The position numbers were made by a program, and so were the translations under genes. 64,000 nucleotides of DNA from Nostoc paludosum FACHB-159. GTDB lineage: Bacteria; Cyanobacteriota; Cyanobacteriia; Cyanobacteriales; Nostocaceae. Each line of letters begins with the position of its first letter. Within the stretch, counting starts at the first letter, position 1. The stretch is taken from positions 62,001 to 126,000 of the forward strand of contig NZ_JACJTU010000004.1 of the NCBI RefSeq assembly GCF_014698835.1. Reading direction: 5' to 3'. Shown one piece after another: positions 17,045-26,848 of this stretch. Under the pieces are notes generated by a model. The model was not told where the DNA came from. It made no database searches and was given only the letters and a program-made list of their open reading frames with translations.

Positions 17045-18886
17045 GTGAATAAAAGATGGAGAAACGCAGGGCTGTATGCACTGCTATTTATTGTTGTCAT
17101 TGCCCTGGGAACAGCATTTTTTGACAAACAACCCCAAAGCAGAGAGACATGGCGATATAGCCGATTTATTCAAGAAGTTGAACAAGGCAGAGTAGAAAAA
17201 GTCAGCTTGAGTGCAGACCGTTCTACAGCATTGGTTACACCCAAATATGATGGGAATAAACGCTTAGTAACCTTGGTCAACGACCCAGATTTAATCAATA
17301 CTTTGACATCAAAAGGCGTTGATATTTCAGTTTTGCCCCAAACCGACGAAGGATTTTGGTTTAAGGCACTGAGCAGCTTATTTTTTCCTGTATTGCTTTT
17401 GGTTGGCTTATTCTTCTTGCTACGTCGCGCTCAAAGTGGCCCCGGTAGCCAAGCCATGAACTTTGGCAAATCCAAAGCCAGAGTACAAATGGAACCCCAA
17501 ACTCAGGTGACATTTGGTGATGTAGCTGGTATTGACCAAGCCAAGTTGGAATTAAACGAAGTCGTAGACTTTTTGAAAAACGCCGATCGCTTTACCGCCG
17601 TTGGTGCAAAAATTCCTAAAGGCGTGCTGTTAGTTGGCCCTCCTGGTACAGGTAAAACCCTCCTGGCACGTGCCGTAGCTGGTGAAGCGGGCGTACCTTT
17701 CTTCTCAATCTCCGGTTCGGAATTTGTGGAAATGTTCGTGGGTGTCGGTGCTTCCCGCGTTCGCGACTTATTTGAGCAAGCCAAATCTAACGCTCCCTGT
17801 ATCGTCTTCATCGATGAAATTGACGCCGTAGGCCGTCAACGGGGTGCAGGTTTGGGTGGTGGTAACGATGAACGCGAACAAACCCTCAACCAGCTGCTCA
17901 CAGAAATGGACGGCTTTGAAGGTAACACCGGCATCATCATTATCGCTGCTACTAACCGTCCCGACGTTCTCGATGCAGCATTGTTGCGTCCTGGTCGCTT
18001 CGACCGTCAAGTGGTAGTAGACCGTCCCGACTATTCTGGACGTAGCGAAATCCTCAAGGTACACGCCCGTGGCAAAACCTTGGCGAAAGATGTGGACTTA
18101 GATAAAATCGCCCGTCGTACCCCTGGATTTACCGGTGCAGATTTATCCAACTTGTTAAACGAAGCCGCAATTTTAGCAGCACGGCGGAATTTAACTGAGA
18201 TTTCGATGGATGAAATCAACGATGCGATCGACCGCGTATTAGCCGGGCCAGAAAAGAAAGACCGGGTAATGAGCGAAAAGCGCAAGACCTTGGTAGCATA
18301 TCACGAAGCTGGTCACGCTTTAGTTGGTGCTTTGATGCCCGACTATGACCCAGTACAAAAGATTAGCATCATTCCTCGCGGCCGTGCAGGTGGTTTAACT
18401 TGGTTTACTCCCAGCGAAGACCGTATGGACACCGGCTTATACAGCCGCGCTTATCTGGAAAATCAGATGGCTGTGGCTTTGGGCGGACGCATCGCCGAAG
18501 AATTAATCTTTGGTGAAGAAGAAGTTACCACTGGTGCTTCCAACGACTTGCAACAAGTAGCCCGTGTTGCCCGTCAAATGATTACCCGATTTGGCATGAG
18601 CGATAAACTCGGCCCAGTCGCCCTTGGTCGTCAACAAGGTAACATGTTCCTGGGACGAGATATCATGTCAGAACGCGATTTCTCGGAAGAAACCGCTGCT
18701 GCTATTGATGAAGAAGTCCGCAAACTTGTGGATGTCGCTTATACCCGCGCTAAAGAAGTATTAGTGGGCAACCGCCACATTCTAGATCAATTAGCGCAAA
18801 TGCTGGTTGATAAAGAAACAGTAGACGCCGAAGAATTGCAAGAAATTCTAGCAAATAACGATGTCAAAACTGCTGCGTTTGCTTAA
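17045..18886 (+). CDS. ftsH: ATP-dependent zinc metalloprotease FtsH
   Basis: A 613-residue membrane-bound AAA+ protease that degrades membrane and damaged proteins; in cyanobacteria FtsH complexes remove photodamaged D1 of photosystem II. Two membrane spans (about 9-27 and 108-128) flank a short lumenal/periplasmic domain. The AAA module has Walker A GPPGTGKT (198-205), Walker B FIDEIDA, and the SRH region around ATNRPDVLD and RPGRFDRQ. The zinc site HEAGH begins at residue 420. Length is normal. Start is GTG 17045, with AGGAGG (17029-17034) upstream. A strong hairpin terminator follows at 18954-18999. Which of the several cyanobacterial FtsH paralogues this is cannot be settled by eye. Confidence 0.97.
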   Translation: MNKRWRNAGLYALLFIVVIALGTAFFDKQPQSRETWRYSRFIQEVEQGRVEKVSLSADRSTALVTPKYDGNKRLVTLVNDPDLINTLTSKGVDISVLPQTDEGFWFKALSSLFFPVLLLVGLFFLLRRAQSGPGSQAMNFGKSKARVQMEPQTQVTFGDVAGIDQAKLELNEVVDFLKNADRFTAVGAKIPKGVLLVGPPGTGKTLLARAVAGEAGVPFFSISGSEFVEMFVGVGASRVRDLFEQAKSNAPCIVFIDEIDAVGRQRGAGLGGGNDEREQTLNQLLTEMDGFEGNTGIIIIAATNRPDVLDAALLRPGRFDRQVVVDRPDYSGRSEILKVHARGKTLAKDVDLDKIARRTPGFTGADLSNLLNEAAILAARRNLTEISMDEINDAIDRVLAGPEKKDRVMSEKRKTLVAYHEAGHALVGALMPDYDPVQKISIIPRGRAGGLTWFTPSEDRMDTGLYSRAYLENQMAVALGGRIAEELIFGEEEVTTGASNDLQQVARVARQMITRFGMSDKLGPVALGRQQGNMFLGRDIMSERDFSEETAAAIDEEVRKLVDVAYTRAKEVLVGNRHILDQLAQMLVDKETVDAEELQEILANNDVKTAAFA

Positions 18887-18953
18887 TTAAGCAAAAGCTA
18901 TAGCTATCAAAGAAAAGTTAGGAGTTAATAATAATTCATGACTTCTAACTTTA

Positions 18954-18999
18954 AAAAATCGGGGTAACTCTAGAATTGTTCAGAGTTACCCCGATTTTT
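18954..18999 (+). terminator. intrinsic terminator of ftsH
   Basis: An 18-bp perfect stem: AAAAATCGGGGTAACTCT (18954-18971) with its reverse complement at 18982-18999, loop AGAATTGTTC, followed by TTTTT and further T-rich sequence. It is the most convincing Rho-independent terminator in the window. Confidence 0.93.
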
Positions 19000-19066
19000 A
19001 ATTTTTTTTAACAATAATCCAATACGCTTGGGTTAAAGGCTAATTCTACAATATTGTGGGTTTTAC

Positions 19067-19094
19067 CAGACGCGATAAATCGCCGTCTCTACAA
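19067..19094. repeat. fragment of the GTCTCTACA dispersed repeat
   Basis: AGACGCGATAAATCGCCGTC then TCTACAAG, matching one arm of the inverted repeat at 5979-6049. It lies in the 392-base ftsH to RTX gene spacer, which otherwise holds the ftsH terminator and the RTX gene leader. Confidence 0.7.
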
Positions 19095-19278
19095 GTGTTT
19101 TGGTATTATCTCAACTGTATTGTTTTATAACTCCTCTTCTTGTCCCCCTGCTCTTTTAAAAAAATTTTCTGCTTGGGGTGCATAAAAAATAAAACCCATC
19201 GTACATAAGCTCAACAGCGAGGTTCACTGAGCTTAACTTTATCCTTATTTCTTTACCTATTCACCGGAAATAACTCTT

Positions 19279-20481
19279 ATGGCTACTATCAATGGCACTT
19301 CTGGCAACGATGTTTTGTTTGGCGATATAAATTTCTTTCCAGAAAACGATGTAATAAATGGGTTTGATGGTGACGACGACCTGCAAGGGGGAAGTGGCAA
19401 TGACACCATTAATGGCGGTGCAGGAAATGATAATCTCCAAGGTGGGGCTGACAATGACTCACTAATCGGTGGTTCCGGAACCGATTTTATGGATGGTGGC
19501 GGCGGGGATGACACCCTTATCGGTGGCACAGGAAATGACTTTTTGATTGGTAACTTTGGTAATGACCTTTATGTAGTTGATAGTATTGGTGACAGCATCA
19601 CTGAGTACAGTGCTCAAGATGGCACAGATACGGTTCAATCTTCTGTAAGCTGGACACTAGGTACTTTTCTAGAAAATCTTACTTTAACAGGCACAGCATC
19701 AATTAGTGGTACAGGTAACAGTCTTGACAATACTATTAACGGTAATAGTGGTAACAACGGTCTGTCAGGTGGAGATGGCAATGATACTCTCAATGGTGGT
19801 GCAGGCAAAGACACGCTAATTGGTGGCGCCGGAAATGACACTTACATTATCGATAGTACTACTGATACGATTATAGAATTGGCCAATGGAGGCAACGATA
19901 CAGTTAGGTCTTCTGTTAGCTATACACTGGGCGATCGCTTAGATAACCTAATCCTGACAGGAAGTAATGCAATCAACGGTACGGGGAATGGTGGAAGTAA
20001 TAAAATTACAGGCAATAATGCCAATAATGTCCTCAATGGTAGCGGTGGCAACGATACGCTAAGTGGTTTGTCAGGTAATGATACTCTAATTGGGGGTTCG
20101 GGAAATGACGTACTAGTAGGAGGAGGAGGCAACGATAGTTTTAAGTATGCCACAGGTGCTGCCTTTAGCAATGCTACACTTGGTGTGGATACAATCACTG
20201 ACTTTCAAACAGCAAATGACAAAATAGTCTTAAGTAAGAAAACTTTCACTGCCCTAACTAGTAATGTGGGTATTGGCTTTAGTAAGTCGAGTGAGTTTGC
20301 TGTTGTTGCTAATGACGCTGCTGCTGCCACTAGTAAAGCTTTTATTGTCTACAGCCAAGGAACAGGAAATCTATTCTATAACCAGAATGGATCTTCGGCT
20401 GGTTTGGGAACAGGGGCTGGGTTTGCTACGCTAACGACCAATCCTCTTTTGGCGGCAACTAACTTTATTCTTGAGGCTTAA
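19279..20481 (+). CDS. RTX (hemolysin-type calcium-binding) repeat protein
   Basis: A 400-residue acidic, Gly/Asp/Asn-rich protein with no N-terminal signal peptide. Three blocks of GGxGxDxLx nonapeptides (about residues 25-90, 150-185 and 245-285) would form calcium-binding beta-rolls. Between them are YxVDSxxDxIxE modules followed by ENLTLTG/DNLILTG strands, a common cyanobacterial layout. The C-terminal 110 residues (DTITDFQTANDKIVLSK onward) resemble the C-terminal secretion region of type I substrates. It is expected to be secreted calcium-loaded outside the cell. No enzymatic domain is visible. A type I-like exporter lies 1 kb downstream on the other strand, but its C39 domain suits peptides, so the pairing is uncertain. 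Confidence 0.88.
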   Translation: MATINGTSGNDVLFGDINFFPENDVINGFDGDDDLQGGSGNDTINGGAGNDNLQGGADNDSLIGGSGTDFMDGGGGDDTLIGGTGNDFLIGNFGNDLYVVDSIGDSITEYSAQDGTDTVQSSVSWTLGTFLENLTLTGTASISGTGNSLDNTINGNSGNNGLSGGDGNDTLNGGAGKDTLIGGAGNDTYIIDSTTDTIIELANGGNDTVRSSVSYTLGDRLDNLILTGSNAINGTGNGGSNKITGNNANNVLNGSGGNDTLSGLSGNDTLIGGSGNDVLVGGGGNDSFKYATGAAFSNATLGVDTITDFQTANDKIVLSKKTFTALTSNVGIGFSKSSEFAVVANDAAAATSKAFIVYSQGTGNLFYNQNGSSAGLGTGAGFATLTTNPLLAATNFILEA

Positions 20482-20495
20482 GAAGTCTGTACTAT

Positions 20496-20526
20496 AAGTG
20501 GGTCAGTTCTTTGGGCTGACCCACTT
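20496..20526. terminator. hairpin after the RTX gene
   Basis: AAGTGGGTCAG pairs perfectly with CTGACCCACTT around a 9-base loop, 15 bases after the RTX stop. The following sequence is not a T run, so it may stabilise the 3' end rather than terminate. Confidence 0.55.
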
Positions 20527-21014
20527 CTGCTATGCTGTCAATTGCCCTCAAATTACTGCAACTATGTTTACTTGTAGTCCTTAGCACGTGTAGGACTAGC
20601 CCTTTCAAAGTGGGTATGGGTGCGTTACGGGTTTCGCCTAACACACCTGACAAGATTGGATTTGGGAGCGATCGCAGTTAATAGACTCGGCAAAATTAGA
20701 AACATAATTTGGCAAAACCCGATCAGTATTGAGATAGGTGTTAGCGATCGCACCTATTTTTTTGCTTAAATAAACTGCATTAATTGATAAATAAGTAAGC
20801 ACCCATACTGGCAAAATACCTTCATGGGTACTAAATTTAAGCTGCAACATTGAGTTATTCAATCCAAAAATTACTAGTCAAGTAGTTAAAAAGATTTGCA
20901 TATAGAGTAAGAAAGAGAAACAAAAAAGTAAATTCTATCTTTAACATTCACTTTTCTTATCTCTGGTCTACTGATTTAATGCCTGTATAGGACATATACT
21001 CAGCAAAATAGTCG
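20527..21014. other. intergenic region, no gene seen
   Basis: Two HIP1 octamers and AT-rich sequence. A 74-codon minus-strand ORF (20638-20862) lacks a ribosome binding site and domain signal, and is not called. Confidence 0.45.
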
Positions 21015-21103
21015 GGACTTACGCAAAATTATGAAAAAACAAACCGCAAAGGACGCAAAGGACACAAAGAAATAAGAGTTTCAGAGAGTTTTTGCGTAAG
21101 TCC
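21015..21103. repeat. inverted repeat GGACTTACGCAAAA with internal direct motif
   Basis: GGACTTACGCAAAA (21015-21028) and TTTTGCGTAAGTCC (21090-21103) are exact inverted ends of an 89-bp unit. It contains AACCGCAAAGGACGCAAAGG, a motif also seen at 49384-49425 and 58779-58812 in degraded form. Related GCGTAAGTCC occurs at 57493. It is a MITE-like dispersed repeat. Confidence 0.75.
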
Positions 21104-21187
21104 TAATAGTAAATCAATTTTATTTAATTATTTAAAAAACATTTTAATTTTGCGTTTGTAAAATTAAAATGTTTTTCAATAAATGAT

Positions 21188-21517
21188 TTACTTATCTGCT
21201 AAGATTTTATTGAGAATATTTACAATAGGCTCATTGATTAGATTCAGCAATGAGCTAAAATTTGGTATCGCCAGATTTAGGTTTATAGAAGACGCTAGGG
21301 TAAGCTGTGATGAAAGATATTTAGTATTTTGTGAGGAAATATCACCATTTGCACTTATTAATGTGTTGTTTGCTGTAGTTTCGATTTTAGTTTGCTGGAG
21401 TAAAAAATTCCCTTCATTTAGCATATTTTTAATCTGCCCACCAGCTAAGGTTTCCTGTTCTTTTGATGACAAATCTCTGAACCATTGATAATTTTCAGAT
21501 TTGATATTTTCAGACAT
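21188..21517 (-). CDS. double-glycine leader peptide, putative exporter substrate
   Basis: A 109-residue peptide. The leader-like segment WFRDLSSKEQETLAGG (about 12-27) has the pattern of double-glycine leaders (hydrophobic residues spaced before a terminal Gly-Gly, acidic residues at ELSxxE positions). Cleavage after Gly27 would release an 82-residue, Cys-free, Asn/Ser/Leu-rich product. The gene begins 26 bases after the C39-peptidase ABC transporter gene on the same strand, so they form an operon. That context is the main support for a secreted bacteriocin-like or signalling peptide. No modification enzyme is adjacent. The ribosome binding site is weak. The activity of the product is unknown. 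Confidence 0.7.
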   Translation of the reverse strand: MSENIKSENYQWFRDLSSKEQETLAGGQIKNMLNEGNFLLQQTKIETTANNTLISANGDISSQNTKYLSSQLTLASSINLNLAIPNFSSLLNLINEPIVNILNKILADK

Positions 21518-21543
21518 AGTTTTATTTACTCAAAGACTATTTT

Positions 21544-23712
21544 TTACAGTGATAAAAACTTTAAATGCTCTCCTTGCTGAGAGAGAAAAGTTTCAGGAGT
21601 GCCTTGTATTTGCACTTGACCTTTGTCTAGTAGTACAATCCAATCGGCTCGATTAACTACGCTGGGACGATGGGTGATTAAAATTGTGGTTTTGCCTTGC
21701 CGATATTCCAAGAGTCGGTCTAGTACGTGAGATTCGCTGAGTGGATCGAGTCCGGCGGTTGCTTCGTCTAAAATGAGTATGGGTGGATTAGTAAGAATGC
21801 CTCTAGCGATCGCTAATCTTTGTCTTTGTCCACCAGAGAGATTCGCCCCAAATTCACCCAAAACAGTTTGATACTGATTTGGAAGTTGGCTGATAAATTC
21901 GTCTGCATCTGCGATTTGGCAAGCTTTGACAATTTCTTCAAAGGAAATGTAAGGCGTTCCTAAGCGGAAGTTTTCCAAAATCGACCGACTCCAAAAATGA
22001 GGCTCTTGGGGGACATAAACTACTTGTTGTCGCAAACAATCCAACGAAAGGTCTTGAATGTTATAGAAGCCAATGCGAATATTGCCAGAGTTCGGCTGAT
22101 ATAAACCTGCAATCACTTTCGCCAGAGTACTTTTACCACAGCCTGATTTACCAATCAAAGCAGTTACTTTCCCCCCAGGAAGTTTGAGAGAAAAATCTTC
22201 TAATAAATCAACTCTCCCGGCGTGGTGAAATTGCAGATGAGAACAGCGAATATCTGCATCTCCAGCGATTTGAGCAACTGGCTTTTGACTACCTCCAACT
22301 ACTTCCGGCGTAGCATCGATAACTTCCAGCAAGCGAGAGACTGCTGTTTGAGAGCGAAAGTATTCATCCACAAAGTTAATTAAAGAGTCAATTAAATTTA
22401 GGACATTCACCTGTAGGGCATTAAAAGCAAGCATTTGACCGATGCTTAATTCACCTTGAATTACCAAAATACTTCCTAGCCCAAGTAAAATTACCCCACC
22501 GAGAGTAGCTAAAAGTTTAGCAATTGTACCGTTAATAATTCCGATTTGGATGGTACTGAAAGTCAAATTTGCTAGGCGGCCAAAACGGCTTTGAAATTCA
22601 TCCCAAAATTGCGGCGCAGCATTTGTAGTTTTGAGTACCTGCGCTCCCTTAAAAGTTTCTACCAAAACCCCTTGATTTTCCGCTCCTAAAACCAACAAAC
22701 TGCGGGTTTTTTGTTGAAGGATGGGTAAAAAAGGTAGGGTAGATAAAGTCATTAACGCTGCAAACAAAATAACTGCTAGTGTGAGTTTCCAGCTATAAAA
22801 CAGCATCAAACAGAAAGATATAACTGCTATAAAAAACTGACTGGGTAAAAGAACCACAATCTGCGATACCAGCTGATTGATTTCATTGATATCTCTCAGT
22901 CGGCTAGTGATTTCACCACTGCGGCGGGCTTCGTAATAATTTAAGGGTAACTGAAGAATTTTTCGGGCAAACTCCAAAACTAAGCCTAATTGTAGTCGTT
23001 GACCAAAATGAGCAATCATGGTGCTTTGTAATACTTGCAGACAACTGCTGAACAAGCTCATGACTACAACGGCAGAGACGACAACAGTAAGTAACTGAGT
23101 ATCGCCGCGTACAAGGACATCATCTGTTAGCAGTTGGATTAAAACTGGAGTACCTAAAGCTAATAGACCCAGGACAATATTGAGTGCTAAAACCTGAGTC
23201 AATAACCCACGATAAGGTAATATCCGATGAAAAAAGCGTACTAAACCACCTTTTGCTTCTTCTTGGGGCTGCCCAAAAAAGCGCTCTGGATCTGGTTCGA
23301 CTAATAACATTACGCCATTCCAGGCTCTTGTCAACTCTTCTCGGTTGACATAACGGATACCCACTGCTGGATCTGCGATCGCATAATTCTTCCCCTGCTG
23401 CTCGTATAAAATAACCCAGTGGTGACCCTGCCAATGGATAATTGCTGGTAGTTGTATTTCTTTAATTCTGTCTACCAGCGCAGGTGCAGCTTTAACTGCC
23501 CTAGCATTAAATCCTAAAGCCTCAGACCCACGTTTTAAACCCAGCAAAGTTGTTCCTAGCTGTCCAGTCCCAACTGCATCTCGACTGCGATTGATGCTTA
23601 AAAAACGTCCATAATGTTTGCAAATTGCAGCTAGACAAGCTGCCCCACAGTCTTCTTCACTCAACTGTAAAACACACTCGTAATTTTTACCGAGTTTGAA
23701 TAGATTAAACAT
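21544..23712 (-). CDS. C39 peptidase-containing ABC exporter
   Basis: A 722-residue bifunctional peptidase/ABC transporter. The N-terminal C39 domain (about 10-135) has the catalytic Cys22 in EEDCGAACLAAICKHYG, His98 in HHWVILYE and Asp114 in AIADPAVG, so it should be an active double-glycine protease. A transmembrane domain follows (about 165-440). The nucleotide-binding domain has Walker A IGKSGCGKST, signature LSGGQRQRLAIARG and Walker B ILILDEATAGLD. The family removes the leader of a peptide at Gly-Gly and exports the core. An HlyD-type adaptor lies upstream and a double-glycine peptide immediately downstream on the same strand. AAAGG sits 5 bases before the ATG. Confidence 0.93.
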   Translation of the reverse strand: MFNLFKLGKNYECVLQLSEEDCGAACLAAICKHYGRFLSINRSRDAVGTGQLGTTLLGLKRGSEALGFNARAVKAAPALVDRIKEIQLPAIIHWQGHHWVILYEQQGKNYAIADPAVGIRYVNREELTRAWNGVMLLVEPDPERFFGQPQEEAKGGLVRFFHRILPYRGLLTQVLALNIVLGLLALGTPVLIQLLTDDVLVRGDTQLLTVVVSAVVVMSLFSSCLQVLQSTMIAHFGQRLQLGLVLEFARKILQLPLNYYEARRSGEITSRLRDINEINQLVSQIVVLLPSQFFIAVISFCLMLFYSWKLTLAVILFAALMTLSTLPFLPILQQKTRSLLVLGAENQGVLVETFKGAQVLKTTNAAPQFWDEFQSRFGRLANLTFSTIQIGIINGTIAKLLATLGGVILLGLGSILVIQGELSIGQMLAFNALQVNVLNLIDSLINFVDEYFRSQTAVSRLLEVIDATPEVVGGSQKPVAQIAGDADIRCSHLQFHHAGRVDLLEDFSLKLPGGKVTALIGKSGCGKSTLAKVIAGLYQPNSGNIRIGFYNIQDLSLDCLRQQVVYVPQEPHFWSRSILENFRLGTPYISFEEIVKACQIADADEFISQLPNQYQTVLGEFGANLSGGQRQRLAIARGILTNPPILILDEATAGLDPLSESHVLDRLLEYRQGKTTILITHRPSVVNRADWIVLLDKGQVQIQGTPETFLSQQGEHLKFLSL

Positions 23713-23760
23713 GTTAACCTTTAATAATTCTTAATTACAAGAGAAGGCAGGAGGCAGCAC

Positions 23761-23830
23761 TTCTCTAGGAGACGCTGCGCGTAGCTTGCTTCCCCGTAGG
23801 GGTACGACTACGCTCAGTGACCGCGCAGGG
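23761..23830. repeat. dispersed palindromic repeat, copy 1
   Basis: Contains GACGCTGCGCGTAGCTTGCT and CCCCGTAGGGGTA, in the spacer between the HlyD and ABC genes. An inverted copy lies at 27381-27431; copy 1 has about six extra bases (GACTAC region). Relatives, more degraded, are at 47016-47075 and 57365-57500. Confidence 0.75.
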
Positions 23831-23922
23831 GGCAGGAGGAAAGATTTTATTCAATTTATTAAGCTTGAGTCTAAAAATACTATTCATTCTGAATTCTAAA
23901 TTCTGACTCCTGACCCCTAAAT

Positions 23923-25584
23923 TCAAAATTCCGTAATAAATCTGGCTTTTCTGAGAATGAATTTAAGTACAGTTTCTTGGCGAGAAATAATATCAGATCT
24001 ACCTTCCATGCCAGATTTGAGATAACATTGGCGATCGCTACCGACATATGGAGTTTGGGGTTCAATAGTTACTTCGTAGGCAACTACTTGGGCTAGACTT
24101 GGATTTGCATTATTTTTGACAATTGGTAGCGCATCTGGGGCAATTGTTTTGACGCTGCCGTTAAGGGTACCGTAGTCTGGATAGGGACAAGCAGAAACCT
24201 GCATTTTAACTTGTTGCCCTGGTTTTACCTTGTCAATGTCTTGAGCCGGCACACGAGCTTTAATTAATAAAGGTGCATTAAGAGGAGCAATCTGAGCAAT
24301 GGCTTCGCTTGGCTGTACTACCTGTCCGGGGTTGCGAAGATTTAATTGCAGCAGTGTTCCGGTGATTGGCGATCGCACTATACTTCGATCGAGGTCGGTT
24401 TTGATCTGTTGCAGTTCTTTAGTGGTGCGATCGATTTCCTTTTGAAGTTCGAGGTGCTGCTGGAGTAGAGTTTCTCGTTCTTTTTTCAAACCAGCTAAGG
24501 TAGCCTCACCTCTGGCTTGTTCCTGCTTAATCCGCTCAGATGCAACGGTTACAGGAGAAGTAGTAGGATTAATGGCGGTTTTAGCCTTTTTGAGGTTTGT
24601 TTCGGCGACCCTCAAGGCTTGTTCTTTTTCCTCTAGGATATTTTTACCGCTGTCTTTAACTTGTTCTAGCTTGGCTTGAGCCGCTTTAACCGCTTGTTCT
24701 TTTTCCTCCTGGAGATTTTTAGCATTAGTTTTAGCTTCTTCTAGTTTCGCCTCGGCAGATATAATTGCTTGTTCTTTTTCCTCAAATAGATTTTGAGGAA
24801 CAGCCCCTGATGCTACTATTGGCTGCAAGCGATCGCGTTGCACCCTAGCTAAAGTTAAAGCAGCTTCGGCTTCTTGTACAGTTGCCGTTAAAACTTTTTC
24901 TCGTTGTAATCGATCGCGTTGAACTTTGGCTAAAGTCAAAGCGGCTTCGGCTTCTTCGAGAGTTGCTCTGAAGAGTTTTTGTTGTTGCGATCGTTCTTGT
25001 TGCGCCTTGGCTAAAGTCAAAATTGCTTGTGCTTGCGCCATTTCAGCTGTAGCTACAACTCGTCGATCTTCATAGTTGCGTTGTGTACCATCTAATTGGG
25101 CTTGTGCAGCTATAATCGAGCGGTTATTTAAACTTGTCTGCGCCGCAATCTGAATCTCAATTTCATGCAGTTGAGCATCAATTTGAGTTAGTTGCAATTT
25201 ACTTTGCCTAATACTACTTTCTAGTTGGCTCTTTTGAGTCTGGAGGCGGGAATCATCAATAGTCGCAATAGCTTGCCCTTGAGTCACCACCTGATTTTCC
25301 TGAACATTAATGTTTTGAACGCTTCCAGTCATAGCAGACTGAACAACCCGAAGTTCTCCCACCGGTCGAATACTTGCAGGAACTTTGACCGTAACGTTGT
25401 AATTCAGAACAGATGTTAAAGTCACCCCTACTAGAAAAGTACCTAGCAGAACTCCCGCACCGATAGTAGTCCATTTACCGATAGGGGGGAGAAACTCGTT
25501 AGCTTCAACTAGATTGAGTTGCTCTGGTAATGGTTGATTAAACCTATTTCCAAAATAGTTTTCTTCAGGGCGTGACAAGCTCAC
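23923..25584 (-). CDS. HlyD-family membrane fusion protein
   Basis: A 553-residue periplasmic adaptor of type I export systems. One N-terminal membrane span (about 37-58) is followed by a biotinyl-lipoyl half motif (VQNINVQENQVVTQGQAIATID), a very long coiled coil (about 95-420, with AEAALTLAKVQRDRLQREK repeated), then the second lipoyl half (GTLLQLNLRNPGQVVQPSEAI) and a beta-barrel region. It would link the inner-membrane ABC exporter at 21544-23712 to an outer-membrane channel, which is not encoded in the window. Start is GTG 25584, with AAAGG 9 bases upstream. The 210-base spacer to the ABC gene contains a dispersed repeat, so co-transcription is likely but not certain. Confidence 0.92.
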   Translation of the reverse strand: MSLSRPEENYFGNRFNQPLPEQLNLVEANEFLPPIGKWTTIGAGVLLGTFLVGVTLTSVLNYNVTVKVPASIRPVGELRVVQSAMTGSVQNINVQENQVVTQGQAIATIDDSRLQTQKSQLESSIRQSKLQLTQIDAQLHEIEIQIAAQTSLNNRSIIAAQAQLDGTQRNYEDRRVVATAEMAQAQAILTLAKAQQERSQQQKLFRATLEEAEAALTLAKVQRDRLQREKVLTATVQEAEAALTLARVQRDRLQPIVASGAVPQNLFEEKEQAIISAEAKLEEAKTNAKNLQEEKEQAVKAAQAKLEQVKDSGKNILEEKEQALRVAETNLKKAKTAINPTTSPVTVASERIKQEQARGEATLAGLKKERETLLQQHLELQKEIDRTTKELQQIKTDLDRSIVRSPITGTLLQLNLRNPGQVVQPSEAIAQIAPLNAPLLIKARVPAQDIDKVKPGQQVKMQVSACPYPDYGTLNGSVKTIAPDALPIVKNNANPSLAQVVAYEVTIEPQTPYVGSDRQCYLKSGMEGRSDIISRQETVLKFILRKARFITEF

Positions 25585-26848
25585 AACATTACACCTTTCG
25601 TATTAATAGATACTTCAAATCCCAACTCATTAACTGGCCAAATTCCCTTGGCAAACCACTAGAGTCTGTTTGACTAATTGTGCAATATTCTTTGTGAGGG
25701 ACTTATCACTCCATTTCAAGCCCTCAATTGGTGACTACAAACTTTTACAAAAGACTCAAATTTTTACATACATTGCCCATAGGAACCAACATCATTTTCC
25801 ATAATTGTTTATAATCAATAAAGGGGGAAAAAAGGCAACTGCGATGCGCTAGAATCGCCTTTTTTATATTTTTGACGCCGACAAAGGGTTGATAAAATCA
25901 AGAAGAACGCTCAAACTCTCTCAAAGTCCTCACTTACATTGAGCGAGTCATAAAAATCTTCTGTCCCCCTTTTATCTGCAACCACAAAATCTCATAGATT
26001 TGCTTGCTTGCAGAGTGAATTTTACCAAAAGCACTCAACCAAAGTCTTATAGATGCAAAAATGAAAATTACACAAAAGCTTTGGAATTTTTGAGTGTTAC
26101 AGCTACAAACTTGAAGATTTTCAGTTAGACAAAGAAGAAGGAAGATGTAAAAATTCATCCTTAAATCTTGAGCTTTTGAAAAATCCAACTTATGAGTCTA
26201 TCCCTAAATTACTTTTAGATATCTAAAGCATCTTGGTGTAACAGCAAATTTTGATAATAGCGCTGACTTAACCTGAGTTGTTGATAGTGGTAAATGAGCG
26301 AGTTAGGAAGATTGCAGTTCTTATCCTACCGTTTAAGAGTAATACAGAACTCAAATTTGTGACGCTGGTAAGAATAATTTAACTCAAGCTTCAAGAATTT
26401 TGTGAAGTGTTACTAACGTTATTTATGTAGACCGAAAAGGTGGCAGTTTTGCTTAATAGGTGACAAATACTTGTGCAACTTACCTCTCAATATAAAAAAG
26501 GCATTTAGCCAAGTTATTGGGTTATCCAAATGCGAAATTTTGAGAAAAGCTCTGGAACCAGCAACTGATTCCAGTGCTTAAGAACTAAGAAACCTGAGCG
26601 CCTATATTGCTTACCACTATTACAATAGTGGAGTTCGCAGTCTGTTAAAAAAATTGGAGTAGGCTAACACCTGGAATATGAATTATTGGGGTCAAAAGTC
26701 CAGATTTTGATACTGGAAAGGAGTATCAACAAACAATGAGTCTGCTAGAAACATTGATTCGTTCTCGACTCTTAACTTTTTGACAGTCACTACTCGCAAT
26801 TAGCTGTTTTATCTTCAGCGCTCTAGTTTAACAGATGATTTGTACAAG
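25585..26848. other. 1.26-kb intergenic region in the peptide export locus
   Basis: No convincing ORF on either strand; an 84-codon minus ORF (25934-26188) lacks a ribosome binding site. An AAAAGGC ... GCCTTTTTT hairpin is present near 25831-25865 and could terminate transcription on the plus strand or separate the HlyD operon from the peptide gene at 26849. I looked for a further double-glycine leader here and saw none. Confidence 0.5.

Noticed and set aside
20638..20862. 74-codon minus-strand ORF
   Set aside because: HIP1-containing AT-rich spacer, no start signal, no domain.
25934..26188. 84-codon minus-strand ORF as a third exporter substrate
   Set aside because: No double-glycine leader and no ribosome binding site, although it lies in the peptide-export locus.
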